NCBI RefSeq assembly: GCF_000331575.1
Contig: NZ_ANOK01000004.1
Span: forward strand, 186,001 to 250,000
Length of the DNA: 64,000 bases
Source: Calidifontibacillus oryziterrae
GTDB lineage: Bacteria > Bacillota > Bacilli > Bacillales > Bacillaceae_J
Reading direction: 5' to 3'
Numbering within the stretch: the first letter of the stretch is position 1; the number at the start of each line of letters is the position of its first letter. The notes under the pieces were generated by a model. It saw only the letters and a program-made list of their open reading frames with translations, made no database searches and was not told where the DNA came from. Shown piece by piece: positions 34,714 through 43,990 of this stretch. Made by a program: the position numbers and the translations under genes.

Positions 34714-35784
34714 TCAACTCCTTTGAAGCTCTAAATGCTGACAATAAGCTAAAGGTGCTTTGTATAGAAAGTCTTCAATTTTTTCATTTAGATGAAGTAT
34801 TGTTTGATGCCCAGGCTTTGAGTTTGTATCAAGGATCCAGATCGTTCTATCTTTGGCGACACCAATATCAATACCAATTTCAAATAGTGGGCCAAAGTTT
34901 TGTTCAAGAATAGTTGGCAAATGGGATACTATCGTTTTAATATCATCCTTTATAAGTACACGTTCATGATGATTATAAGTTTTTAACCACTTTTTGAAGC
35001 TATGAACTGTTCCACCGCTATGAAGATTAGATATTAAAAAGCCTGGTTGGCCTTTACGAATTCCACGCCCAATTTCGATCCATTGGTCGGGTTTATTTTT
35101 TTGAACTAGTACTCTAATATCAAAACATTGATGATCGTGATCTTGTAAATTTAATAATGGCTGTACTAGATAGGAGTGTGTGGTAATTAGTTTTTTTAGC
35201 CAGTTTGATAGTAGCAGCTTATTTGAATAATCCTTTCTGATAATTTGTTTATTTATATGTGTTTGCAGTTCAATTTTTCTGCCTTCTTTTAGTGATAAGG
35301 CAACAATTCCTTTCCCCTGTGAGCCGTTGATTGGTTTTAATAATACCTTTTGATATTTCTTTAAAAATTTGAGGATATGGCTTGGTTCCGTTGCGATTAT
35401 GGAATGAGGGACATAGTAGTTTAAGATTGGATGTTCAGAAAGTATCTTGTAAATTTCCCATTTATTTGGCAAACCATAACCGATAAAAGTTGTATTTCTT
35501 CTTTTTTTCAACCAATTTACAATTGGAGAATATTTACGGAACTGCTCTTCGGTTGCGTAAAAGCACCGATCATATAAGTAATTTGGGATTGGGAAGCTTG
35601 CTCTCTCCCAATTGCAATTAATGGAATTAAAAATTTCTCCATTTACTAATTCGGTGTTAGGATCTATGTCTGCAGGTGAAAAACAAAACACCTCTGTTGT
35701 AGTTGTTAAGGCTCGTTTTGCTACTTCAGTATAATATTTACGTTCAATATTTTTATTTAATGTTAAGAAACCAAAGGATAACAT
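34714..35784 (-). CDS. yheC: YheC/YheD-family ATP-grasp spore protein, YheC-like copy 1
   Basis: A 356-residue short-type family member. ATP-grasp motifs: VLLKPINGSQGKGIVAL and IWILDTNSKPGHQT. I choose ATG 35784, with GAGGAGGGAAATC upstream; a start 14 residues earlier would overlap the previous gene and has no site. It is clearly diverged from the other short copy, so the duplication of the pair is old. Confidence 0.9.
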   Translation of the reverse strand: MLSFGFLTLNKNIERKYYTEVAKRALTTTTEVFCFSPADIDPNTELVNGEIFNSINCNWERASFPIPNYLYDRCFYATEEQFRKYSPIVNWLKKRRNTTFIGYGLPNKWEIYKILSEHPILNYYVPHSIIATEPSHILKFLKKYQKVLLKPINGSQGKGIVALSLKEGRKIELQTHINKQIIRKDYSNKLLLSNWLKKLITTHSYLVQPLLNLQDHDHQCFDIRVLVQKNKPDQWIEIGRGIRKGQPGFLISNLHSGGTVHSFKKWLKTYNHHERVLIKDDIKTIVSHLPTILEQNFGPLFEIGIDIGVAKDRTIWILDTNSKPGHQTILHLNEKIEDFLYKAPLAYCQHLELQRS

Positions 35785-35795
35785 GATTTCCCTCC

Positions 35796-37169
35796 TCAAA
35801 AATTCCAGGCTGTTAGATTGTGACAAAAATTAATAATTGCTTTTGCAGAAGGTCTTACCTGTAAAGTCTTTAGACCAAGATCATGATTTTTTGAAGGCTT
35901 TGTATTTACCTCTATAATCCATGGCTTTCCGTCCTCATCAAGTGCAAGATCAATTCCTAACTCCCCGTAAATCCCGTCGGTATGTTGGTGGATTGCAAAG
36001 GCAACTTCAATAGCTATCTCAGCTAGCAATTTTTTAAGATGAATTGCGGTTTTTTGTTCAAAGTGTTCAAACAAGACATGGTTAATTGTAAATAATTCAC
36101 CGCCTCTAGAGATATTAGAGACAAATTCATTTTTTGACGAGACTCTAGCTACTTGTGAGCTAATAACCCACTCATTTTCATATTTTTGATGGCATAGCAA
36201 GCGAAAGTCAAGGGGGCGATCCTGCCAACTTAAAAGCTTTAAACCTTGTTGAATAATATAACGTTGCTCCTTAAATTTTGGCCTTATAACATCATATAAC
36301 TGCATGATTGTTGGATAGTACCTTTCAATTTCTCCTGAGAACGTTGTATAGTCTAAATTAAAGCCTGCTTCAAGCTGATTAATTTTAAAAATATTTTTTC
36401 CTTGGCTTCCGTGAACGGGTTTTATGAAGACGGTTTCGTAGTCTTTAAGCATTTCTTCAATAGTTGCTCTTCCATTTAAAAGTTTTGTATGTGGCAAATA
36501 TGGTAATAGATAATCATATTCACAAAGGAGCTCAAATACCTCCCACTTATTTAAAAAGCGCTCATTAAAATAAGGTATATTGACTTTCTCAAGCTGCTTA
36601 AAAAATAGGCTTGTTGCACTTGACCGCTCAGTAATGCGAGAATGAATGCGGTTATGGATGACATGTGGCACGGGTAGCTTGTGCGGATACCAGCCTGAGG
36701 ATGCTCCGTTATACCAATATCCGTCTACATAATCATTATGGTAATTTTGATAATGAAACACATATAAAAAAGATGATTTTTCGCGAGCATATCGTTGTAA
36801 TTCATAAATAAATTTATCAATTGTTCCAAAATGATTATTTTTTATCTGGTCGGTAACAATTCCAATATAAGGGCCAAATTCCCAAATGGCATCTTCTGAA
36901 TTTACTTTTAAATAAATGTTAATAGGACTTTCCGGAAGGAAAAGCTTTTCGTAAAGAACTTTGGAACAATATATGGTTTGTGCCTCTTGTGAGGCAGAAT
37001 GAACATCGATATTACAGTCAATGAGACATTTTCCGGACCTTAACGCAACTTTTTGAAGTTCAGTGGTGTTTGTTTGCTCCATTAAATTTCGACTTATTAT
37101 AATGATGGGGGACTTGTCATTTCTTTCAACTTCACAAGGTAAAAGCTGTACTTTATAAAAATTATTCAT
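35796..37169 (-). CDS. yheD: YheC/YheD-family ATP-grasp spore protein, YheD-like copy 1
   Basis: A 457-residue long-type family member and first gene of the operon. ATP-grasp motifs: VFIKPVHGSQGKNIFKI and PWIIEVNTKPSKNHD. The N-terminal domain of about 120 residues ends at FGPYIGIVTDQI, the same junction as in the other long copy. GAGGG lies 8 bases before ATG 37169. The divergent yheB gene starts 112 bases away, so the two operons share a promoter region. Confidence 0.9.
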   Translation of the reverse strand: MNNFYKVQLLPCEVERNDKSPIIIISRNLMEQTNTTELQKVALRSGKCLIDCNIDVHSASQEAQTIYCSKVLYEKLFLPESPINIYLKVNSEDAIWEFGPYIGIVTDQIKNNHFGTIDKFIYELQRYAREKSSFLYVFHYQNYHNDYVDGYWYNGASSGWYPHKLPVPHVIHNRIHSRITERSSATSLFFKQLEKVNIPYFNERFLNKWEVFELLCEYDYLLPYLPHTKLLNGRATIEEMLKDYETVFIKPVHGSQGKNIFKINQLEAGFNLDYTTFSGEIERYYPTIMQLYDVIRPKFKEQRYIIQQGLKLLSWQDRPLDFRLLCHQKYENEWVISSQVARVSSKNEFVSNISRGGELFTINHVLFEHFEQKTAIHLKKLLAEIAIEVAFAIHQHTDGIYGELGIDLALDEDGKPWIIEVNTKPSKNHDLGLKTLQVRPSAKAIINFCHNLTAWNF

Positions 37170-37281
37170 TATAAGCCCTCACAATGGTTCATACTTTAAA
37201 AACTAGGCATTTGCTGATATCGTATAGTATGATAATTAAACGTAGTGTGTGAGGAAATGATAGAGGAAGGTTGTTGTACAT

Positions 37282-38418
37282 ATGAATTTTGTAATAATGA
37301 TTGTTTTTATGATGGTGATTGGTGCCTTAATTGGTGGAGTTACAAATCATCTAGCTATTAAAATGTTATTCAGGCCCTATAAACCGATTTATATATGGGG
37401 GAAACAGCTGCCATTTACTCCTGGTCTCATTCCGAAGCGCCGAGAAGAGTTAGCGGTTCAGCTCGGTAGGATGGTAGTGGACCATTTATTAACAGCTGAG
37501 GGTATTCGTAGTAAATTTAAAGAACCAAACTTTAAACGAGATATGGTAACATGGGCGCAGTCTGAAGGGATGCGGATATTAGAAAGTGATAAGAAGATTA
37601 TTCAATGGTTTGAACAGTTTGGAGTAGTGGATTCAGAAAATAAAATAGAACAACAATTAAACGCGTTTATTGGAAGCAGGTATGAGGAGGTAATGGGACA
37701 AGCTCGATCAAAGACATTAAAAGAAACGTTACCAAATCAGTGGCTAGCAAAAGTTGATGCAATAATCCCCGATATTTCCATATACATATTAGAAAAGGGG
37801 ATTGAATATTTTGAAAGTGCTGAAGGTAAACAACGCTTAAGCATCATGATTAATGATTTTCTTGAAAACCTTGGGACTTTAGGAAATATGGTAAAAATGT
37901 TTTTAAGCAATGAAGCCATCGCTAATTCAATTCAACCTGAGTTAGTTAGGTTTTTAAGCCATCGTGGTACGTTTAATTTACTTACACAGTTATTAGATAA
38001 CGAATGGGATAAAATTAAAGAATGGAGAATAGGCCGTTTAGAGCAAAAGCTCGGTAAGGAACGAGTGTTATCATTTTTGCAAACCCATATTGCGGAACAA
38101 ATTCCATACAAAAAATGGTTACATTCGACTATTGGTGAAGTAACAGCAGCCTATAAGGAAATCATTCTTGAGGTTTGGATTCCGAAAGCGGTTGAGCTTG
38201 GTGGAGAATTTATTGCAACACGAATCGAGGAAATGATGGAGAGACTTCATTTAGCGGAGATCGTTCGTAATCAAGTTGAAGGTTTTTCTGTTGAACGTTT
38301 AGAGGTAATGGTATTGTCAATTTCAAAACGAGAATTTAAAATGATCACATTTTTAGGTGCACTATTAGGTGGAGGAATCGGTATTGTTCAAGGATTAATC
38401 GTGCTTTTGGTTCAGTAA
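37282..38418 (+). CDS. yheB: DUF445 membrane protein YheB
   Basis: A 378-residue DUF445 protein. An N-terminal membrane helix (about 2-20) and a C-terminal one (about 354-375) flank a long helical domain; [20 protein letters not shown] near residue 14-33 is the family hallmark. Function is unknown in B. subtilis. It forms a pair with yheA, which follows after 22 bases, the same order as in B. subtilis. Confidence 0.92.
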   Translation: MNFVIMIVFMMVIGALIGGVTNHLAIKMLFRPYKPIYIWGKQLPFTPGLIPKRREELAVQLGRMVVDHLLTAEGIRSKFKEPNFKRDMVTWAQSEGMRILESDKKIIQWFEQFGVVDSENKIEQQLNAFIGSRYEEVMGQARSKTLKETLPNQWLAKVDAIIPDISIYILEKGIEYFESAEGKQRLSIMINDFLENLGTLGNMVKMFLSNEAIANSIQPELVRFLSHRGTFNLLTQLLDNEWDKIKEWRIGRLEQKLGKERVLSFLQTHIAEQIPYKKWLHSTIGEVTAAYKEIILEVWIPKAVELGGEFIATRIEEMMERLHLAEIVRNQVEGFSVERLEVMVLSISKREFKMITFLGALLGGGIGIVQGLIVLLVQ

Positions 38419-38440
38419 TTCAAATTGGAGGGATGAGCAA

Positions 38441-38797
38441 TTGGGTACTATGTATGATATTGCATATAGTCTAGAGAAAGCTTTAAGAGAAAGTGATGAA
38501 TTTAAGACATTGAAATCATACTATAATTCGGTGTCAAACGATCCATCTTCAAAGCAGTTGTTTGATAGCTTCCGGGAAACACAATTCGAGCTTCAGCAAA
38601 AACAAGTAATGGGAGAGGAAATAACTGAGGCTGAAGTTCATAAAGCACAACAACAATTTCAGCTTATTCAACAGCATACAGTTATTTCAAAGTTACTAGA
38701 GGCAGAAGGACGAATGACAATGATTATTAACGATTTAAACAAAATAATCATGCAACCACTTGAGAAGCTATACGGCGTTCCAGAGGAATTTAAATAG
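38441..38797 (+). CDS. yheA: YlbF/YmcA-family protein YheA
   Basis: A 118-residue helical protein of the YlbF/YmcA (Com_YlbF) family. The C-terminal pattern LLEAEGRMTMIINDLNKII is the family signature. TTG 38441 has GGAGG 9 bases upstream; ATG 38450 is the alternative. YlbF and YmcA act with RNase Y in B. subtilis, but the role of YheA is not established. Co-transcribed with yheB. Confidence 0.9.
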   Translation: MGTMYDIAYSLEKALRESDEFKTLKSYYNSVSNDPSSKQLFDSFRETQFELQQKQVMGEEITEAEVHKAQQQFQLIQQHTVISKLLEAEGRMTMIINDLNKIIMQPLEKLYGVPEEFK

Positions 38798-38933
38798 TTT
38801 TTTATTTTAAAAATTCAAAATCACTATTAAGACATTCATCAGACAGTATCCTTTTGCTTTTAGTTCTAAACGAATTCCTTAATACATACGTTTATTATAA
38901 GGAGATTAACGTTGTTTTAAGGGGGATGTCATC

Positions 38934-39797
38934 ATGATGTATAAAATGCTCGCAATAAATGTAGATGGTACTTTATTAAAGTCAAATGGGAAATTACCTA
39001 AGGATACGAAGGATGCTATCCAATATGTCCTTGACAAGGATGTATATGTTACATTAGTAACGAGCCGGAATTTTTCATCAGCAAAAAAAATTGCAAAAGC
39101 CTTGAAGCTAGACAGTTACATAATTACCCATAGCGGTTCATTTATTGCAAAGGACATTGATGAACCATTATTTGAAAGACGAATTTCTGAAGAACAAACC
39201 TTTAATCTCGTTCAGGTGTTAGAAAATTACCATTGTTCAATTCGTCTTGTTCATGAGCGATATTCGATCGGGAATCGTCTTAAGCAAAAGGGTAATTTGA
39301 TTGCAAAAGCGATTTTAAACTCAAACGACCCATTATTTTATCCATCACAATTTGTAGATAGCTTGAGTGACCAGTTAGTTGATTTTCCAATGGCTGCTCC
39401 AAAAATCGAGGTGTATTTTGCGAGTTCGGATAAAATGACGGAGGTAAAAGATATTATTAATAAATCTTTTCCGGACGTAAATGTAGTGGTCACAGATGAG
39501 AAAGTTTTTGAGATTCTTCCAAATCTTGTTTCGAAGGAACGAGCTATTAAGCAGCTTGGAGAGCATATTGGAATAGCGATGGAGGAAACAGTAGTGATTG
39601 CTGATTCAATCAGTGACATTCCTATGCTTAAACAGGCGGGGTTAGGTGTAGCCATGTGGAATTCACCATTTGAAGTGAAGCAAGCAGCTGATTGGGTGAC
39701 AAGATCAAACAATGAAAATGGTGTTTCATTTATGATTCGTGAGCATTTCCGAAAGCAGCAAAGAATCAAATTTTTACGTGAATTAACAAAAAAATAA
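38934..39797 (+). CDS. yhaX: Cof-type HAD protein YhaX-like, nucleophile Asp replaced
   Basis: A 287-residue HAD-superfamily protein of the Cof/IIB subtype. Motif I, normally DxDGT, reads NVDGT (residues 9-13), so the nucleophilic aspartate is asparagine. Motif II is VTSR, motif III uses SKERAIKQL, and motif IV is IADSISDIPML with its aspartates. With the nucleophile missing, normal phosphatase chemistry is doubtful. Position next to hemZ matches yhaX of B. subtilis. AAGGGGG precedes ATG 38934. Confidence 0.85.
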   Translation: MMYKMLAINVDGTLLKSNGKLPKDTKDAIQYVLDKDVYVTLVTSRNFSSAKKIAKALKLDSYIITHSGSFIAKDIDEPLFERRISEEQTFNLVQVLENYHCSIRLVHERYSIGNRLKQKGNLIAKAILNSNDPLFYPSQFVDSLSDQLVDFPMAAPKIEVYFASSDKMTEVKDIINKSFPDVNVVVTDEKVFEILPNLVSKERAIKQLGEHIGIAMEETVVIADSISDIPMLKQAGLGVAMWNSPFEVKQAADWVTRSNNENGVSFMIREHFRKQQRIKFLRELTKK

Positions 39798-39808
39798 TAA
39801 AAGTATGG

Positions 39809-39838
39809 CTGCCCAAATTAATTTTGGGCAGCTTCTTT
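39809..39838 (+). terminator. Terminator after yhaX
   Basis: Perfect 10-bp stem gctgcccaaa (39809-39818) with tttgggcagc (39824-39833). A short duplication (agcttctttattt twice) follows. Confidence 0.82.
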
Positions 39839-39926
39839 ATTTAACTAGCTTCTTTATTTGACCAGCTGGAAATTGTTAAGTAAACTACAGACGTGTGCGG
39901 TATTTACTAAATAGCAGGTGAAAAAA

Positions 39927-41423
39927 ATGCGAATTCAAATTAATGAGATCGATTCTATATTTTTTCGTGATATACAACTAATTTCACAACTGTTTTTTGA
40001 GGATTGTTTAGTGTCATTTACTACTATAGATGCACCCGATTTGCATGTAACTTTTACTTTAACAGGGACAGAAAGCGTTTTGATTACCGCTGACTTACTT
40101 GTTGTTCAAACAAACAAGAAGTACCATTCAAAGTGTGAAAAAGAAAACAAACTTACTCCTCACTCGAAGGAATGGAAAAAGGTTGTTAAGCATGCGGTTA
40201 ACTTTACGTATTTGGACGTTTTGCAAAAATTAACAGGTATAATCCAAAAGTGGGGCACCTTAACGGGGGTTCGGCCAATAAAATTACTTCATAAGAAACT
40301 AACTGCCGGGCTAAGCTATAATGAAGCACGACAAAGTCTGCAAAAGGAGTATATGATTCAAAATGAGAAGATTGAGTTAATGCAAAGGGTTGTTAGCAGC
40401 CAACTAAAAGCGATACCGGACTTGTATTCATTAGGGAATGAGGTTAGCATCTATATTGGCATCCCATTCTGTCCAACTAAATGTGCATACTGCACGTTTC
40501 CTGCATATGCGATTAATGGCAAACACCTCTCTGTCAGCTCATTTTTAGGTGGTCTTCATTACGAAATACAAGAGATAGGCAAGTGGCTTAAACAAAGTGG
40601 AATGAATGTGACAACCGTTTATTTCGGGGGTGGTACACCTACAAGTATAACTGAAATAGAAATGGATTTGCTGTATGATCAAATGTATCAATCATTTCCA
40701 AATACAAGTAGGATTAGAGAGATTACGGTTGAAGCAGGGCGTCCTGATACAATAACAGTTGAAAAGTTAAAAGTCCTAAAAAAGTGGGGAATTGATCGAA
40801 TTAGTATAAACCCACAATCTTATATTCAGGAAACGTTAAAAGCAATTGGTCGTCATCATACGGTTGAAGAGACGATTGAGAAATTTAAGCTTGCTCGGCA
40901 AATGGGTATGAAAAATATTAATATGGACTTAATTATCGGATTACCAGGAGAAGGAATAAACGAGTTTGAATATTCGTTAAGAGAAACCGCAAACCTTATG
41001 CCGGAATCATTAACTGTGCATACTCTTTCATTTAAACGAGCATCGGAAATGACTAAAAATAAACAAAAGTATAAAGTGGCTGGTCGTGAGGAAATTATTA
41101 ACATGATGAATGCCGCAGTAGAGTGGACGAATCAACATGGCTACGAGCCTTATTACTTATACCGTCAAAAAAATATTCTTGGGAACTTAGAAAATGTTGG
41201 TTATTCATTAAAAGGACATGAAAGCTTATATAATATTATCATTATGGAGGAGCAGCAAACCATTTTAGGATTGGGCTGTGGTGCTTCCAGTAAATTTGTA
41301 GATCCAGTCTCCAAGAAAATAACTAGATTTGCGAATCCAAAAGATCCAAAGACGTATAATGATGGGTTTAAGCATTATACAAATGAAAAAATCAAACTAT
41401 TATCTGAAATGTATTCCCACTAA
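39927..41423 (+). CDS. hemZ: HemZ-type oxygen-independent coproporphyrinogen oxidase-like radical SAM protein
   Basis: A 498-residue radical SAM protein. The cluster motif is CPTKCAYC, followed by YFGGGTPTS and ITVEAGRPDT, both typical of the HemN/HemZ/HemW group. An N-terminal domain of about 170 residues distinguishes HemZ. In bacilli HemZ is reported to work in heme formation under low oxygen. ATG 39927 has CAGGTG upstream and gives MRIQI, as in B. subtilis; GTG 39918 is the alternative. The gene is monocistronic and follows yhaX as in B. subtilis. Confidence 0.92.
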   Translation: MRIQINEIDSIFFRDIQLISQLFFEDCLVSFTTIDAPDLHVTFTLTGTESVLITADLLVVQTNKKYHSKCEKENKLTPHSKEWKKVVKHAVNFTYLDVLQKLTGIIQKWGTLTGVRPIKLLHKKLTAGLSYNEARQSLQKEYMIQNEKIELMQRVVSSQLKAIPDLYSLGNEVSIYIGIPFCPTKCAYCTFPAYAINGKHLSVSSFLGGLHYEIQEIGKWLKQSGMNVTTVYFGGGTPTSITEIEMDLLYDQMYQSFPNTSRIREITVEAGRPDTITVEKLKVLKKWGIDRISINPQSYIQETLKAIGRHHTVEETIEKFKLARQMGMKNINMDLIIGLPGEGINEFEYSLRETANLMPESLTVHTLSFKRASEMTKNKQKYKVAGREEIINMMNAAVEWTNQHGYEPYYLYRQKNILGNLENVGYSLKGHESLYNIIIMEEQQTILGLGCGASSKFVDPVSKKITRFANPKDPKTYNDGFKHYTNEKIKLLSEMYSH

Positions 41424-41445
41424 TTTTAGTGGGTTTACTTTTTTT
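41416..41445 (+). terminator. Terminator overlapping the hemZ stop codon
   Basis: Stem cccacta (41416-41422) with tagtggg (41427-41433), then a T run; the hemZ stop lies in the stem. Confidence 0.82.
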
Positions 41446-41588
41446 ATGCTTGCGCCTTTTGGGTTTTATTTCAAATATTTTAATAATTTTGAAGAAAATC
41501 TTATGCTTTTAGGGAATAAAACTAGTAAAATAGTAAATAGGAATATTATTCATTAAAATGAAAATTTTTATCAGAGGAGTGTTACGAA

Positions 41589-42362
41589 TTGTCACAAACC
41601 GTGATATTAAATATTGAAGAGAAAATAGCAACTCTTCAATTAAATCGACCTGATGCATTGAACGCTATGGATATTACCATGATAAATGAACTTTTGGAAA
41701 AGTTAAAAGAAGTAGCTATTAGCGAAGCGGAAATTTTAATAATTTCCGGTAACGGAAGAGCTTTTTCAGCAGGCGGTGATATAAAAACAATGCTTCAGGA
41801 AACGGATGAAGATGGGTTTAACCGGGTTATGGATACAATCAATGAGATGATGATGACGCTTTATGCTCTACCAAAGCTTGTGATTAGTGCAATTCACGGT
41901 CCAGCAGCAGGTCTTGGTTTTAGTTTCGCTTTATGTGCAGACCATGTTATTGCAACACAATCTGCTAAATTGGCAATGAATTTTATTAATATCGGTTTAA
42001 TCCCTGATGGTGGCGGACACTTTTTTATGAAACAACGATTGGGAGACGCTAAGGCTAAACAAATTATTTGGGAAGGGAAAACCTATCCTGCAGCTGAAGC
42101 GTATGAGTTGGGCTTGGTCGATGAAGTTGTTGAGGACGATGCGATATTTGCAGCTTATAACAAGGCAAATGAATGGTTAAAGAAACCGATAGCAGCGATG
42201 ATTAAAACTAAAAAAATTATTGCTGATAGCAGTCGTTCAAATTTATTAGAAATATTAAAGATGGAAAAACTTGGTCAAACAAAAATGCGTGAATCTGAGG
42301 ACCACAAGGAAGGAATTAAGGCTTTTTTAGAAAAGCGCAGTCCTATCTTTGTTGGGAAGTAA
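41589..42362 (+). CDS. yhaR: Enoyl-CoA hydratase/isomerase family protein YhaR
   Basis: A 257-residue crotonase-fold protein. The CoA-binding and oxyanion-hole segments are GNGRAFSAGGDIK and HGPAAGLGFSFALCAD. The first catalytic glutamate position of true hydratases is not obvious in NIGLIPDGGGHFF, so the reaction may be isomerase-type. The start is TTG 41589 with GAGGAG upstream. Substrate unknown. Confidence 0.9.
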   Translation: MSQTVILNIEEKIATLQLNRPDALNAMDITMINELLEKLKEVAISEAEILIISGNGRAFSAGGDIKTMLQETDEDGFNRVMDTINEMMMTLYALPKLVISAIHGPAAGLGFSFALCADHVIATQSAKLAMNFINIGLIPDGGGHFFMKQRLGDAKAKQIIWEGKTYPAAEAYELGLVDEVVEDDAIFAAYNKANEWLKKPIAAMIKTKKIIADSSRSNLLEILKMEKLGQTKMRESEDHKEGIKAFLEKRSPIFVGK

Positions 42363-42379
42363 TGATATAAGTATGTTGT

Positions 42380-42454
42380 AGGGTCATGCTCATTCTAGAT
42401 ACCTTTTAGTTAATATTGTTCTAAAGGTGATGGTCTAGAAGTGTGCTTGACCCT
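42380..42454. terminator. Long imperfect hairpin between yhaR and a small spore-type gene
   Basis: gggtca (42381-42386) pairs with tgaccc (42448-42453), and farther in ttctaga pairs with tctagaa and ccttttag with ctaaagg, giving a stem of about 30 bp with internal mismatches. It separates two convergent genes and probably terminates both. Confidence 0.65.
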
Positions 42455-42474
42455 TTATCGTTTTATAATTTGTG

Positions 42475-42615
42475 CTAGTCTTTTTTGAATTGCTGGTTAT
42501 TATTTGACTGAAATGAGTGTTCAATAAGCTCCTTTTGCTGTCCAGGATTCATTTTTCCCTTCACACTTGCAGCGGCAACACCATTTTTGCTTGGATCTGC
42601 TTTCATTTTTGACAT
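42475..42615 (-). CDS. Small 46-residue protein, possibly spore-associated
   Basis: A small polar protein (starts MSKMKADPSKNGVAAASVKG, ends QQFKKD), rich in lysine, asparagine and glutamine, without a membrane helix. GGAGGTGAT lies upstream of ATG 42615 with good spacing. The composition resembles minor small acid-soluble spore proteins, but I cannot match a specific family. Divergent from yhaO. Confidence 0.6.
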   Translation of the reverse strand: MSKMKADPSKNGVAAASVKGKMNPGQQKELIEHSFQSNNNQQFKKD

Positions 42616-42735
42616 ATACATCACCTCCACACCGTTAATCTTTCCAAAAAACTAAAAAATATAAAGTTGTTATTATACCGATCATTTGTTCGTTATGTTA
42701 AAATGAATATAAAATTGAGGAAAGTTGTGGTAGAA

Positions 42736-43962
42736 ATGGATACACTAAAATTTATTCACACAGCCGATTTACATTTAGATAGTCCATTTAAAGGATTAAG
42801 CTATTTACCAACAAAAATATTTGAGAAATTGAAGGAGAGCACTTTTGTATCCTTTCATAAAATCATTAATGTAGCAATATTAGAGCACGTTGATTTTATC
42901 TTAATAGCGGGCGATTTGTTTGATGATGAATATCGGAGCCTAAAGGCACAAATAGCAATGAGGACAGAATTTGAACGGTTAGAGAAGGAAGGAATATATG
43001 TTTACATAATTCATGGTAATCACGACCATCTAGCTGGAAAATGGGCCCAATTAAATTGGCCGGGAAATGTTTATTTTTTCTCTTCGAAGGTTGAAGTAAT
43101 ACGTTATGTGAAAAATGACACATGTCTTGCACATATATATGGGTTTAGCTACGAACAAAGGGCAATAATTCGAAATATGACAAACGATTATAAAAAGGAG
43201 GACGGTGCCCTCTTTCACATTGGCATGTTGCACGGGAATCTTGAAGGAAAAGAAGGTCATGATCATTATGCACCTTTTTCAATTGATCAATTAATACAAA
43301 AGGAATTTGATTATTGGGCACTAGGTCATATACATAAACAACAAGTGCTTTGTGAAAAACCAGCGATTATATATCCAGGTAATATTCAAGGAAGACATAA
43401 AAAAGAAACTGGTGAGAAAGGCTGTTATTTAATTGAATTATCAAAGAATGGGACGAATCAACAGTTTATTCCAACTGATCTAGTTATTTGGGAAAATATA
43501 CTGATCTCGATTGATGGTATTTCTATGCTGGATGAGTTACTAGAAAAAATTAAGAATGTAAAGGAGTCCTATCGTCTAGATAAAAGGAGCATGATTTTAA
43601 CTATTGAATTAATTGGGACGAGCAATTTACATAATCAATTAATGGAGAAAAGCTTTATCTATGAATTTGTAGACACGATAAATGCTAGTGAGGCTAATGA
43701 GGATGTATTTATTTGGATTTCCGATTGTAAGGTTAATACAAATTTTGCATATGACCGTGATACTCTCAAGAATGATTCTCATTTTATTAGTGATTTGTTG
43801 AACCGAATTGATGAATACAGTACCCATGATTTAGAGCTCGCCCTTTCCAGTCTAATTTCCAATCGTAAAGCGGCCCCTTTTTTAAACGAGTTAAACGAGG
43901 ATTTTCAGGAAATTATCAATAATGCAGAAAAACTAATATTAAGAGACTTATTAAAAGAATAG
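42736..43962 (+). CDS. yhaO: Metallophosphoesterase YhaO (SbcD/Mre11-like)
   Basis: A 408-residue calcineurin-type nuclease, the same length as B. subtilis YhaO. Metal-binding motifs are complete: HTADLHLDSPF (residues 7-17), IAGDLFDDE, IHGNHDH and LGHIHKQ. I choose ATG 42736 behind GAGGAAA; the longer frame would add 23 residues without support. With YhaN it forms an SbcCD-like nuclease-ATPase pair for DNA repair. yhaN follows after 28 bases. Confidence 0.93.
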   Translation: MDTLKFIHTADLHLDSPFKGLSYLPTKIFEKLKESTFVSFHKIINVAILEHVDFILIAGDLFDDEYRSLKAQIAMRTEFERLEKEGIYVYIIHGNHDHLAGKWAQLNWPGNVYFFSSKVEVIRYVKNDTCLAHIYGFSYEQRAIIRNMTNDYKKEDGALFHIGMLHGNLEGKEGHDHYAPFSIDQLIQKEFDYWALGHIHKQQVLCEKPAIIYPGNIQGRHKKETGEKGCYLIELSKNGTNQQFIPTDLVIWENILISIDGISMLDELLEKIKNVKESYRLDKRSMILTIELIGTSNLHNQLMEKSFIYEFVDTINASEANEDVFIWISDCKVNTNFAYDRDTLKNDSHFISDLLNRIDEYSTHDLELALSSLISNRKAAPFLNELNEDFQEIINNAEKLILRDLLKE

Positions 43963-43990
43963 TACTGATGCGATCGAAGGTGAAGGAAAA

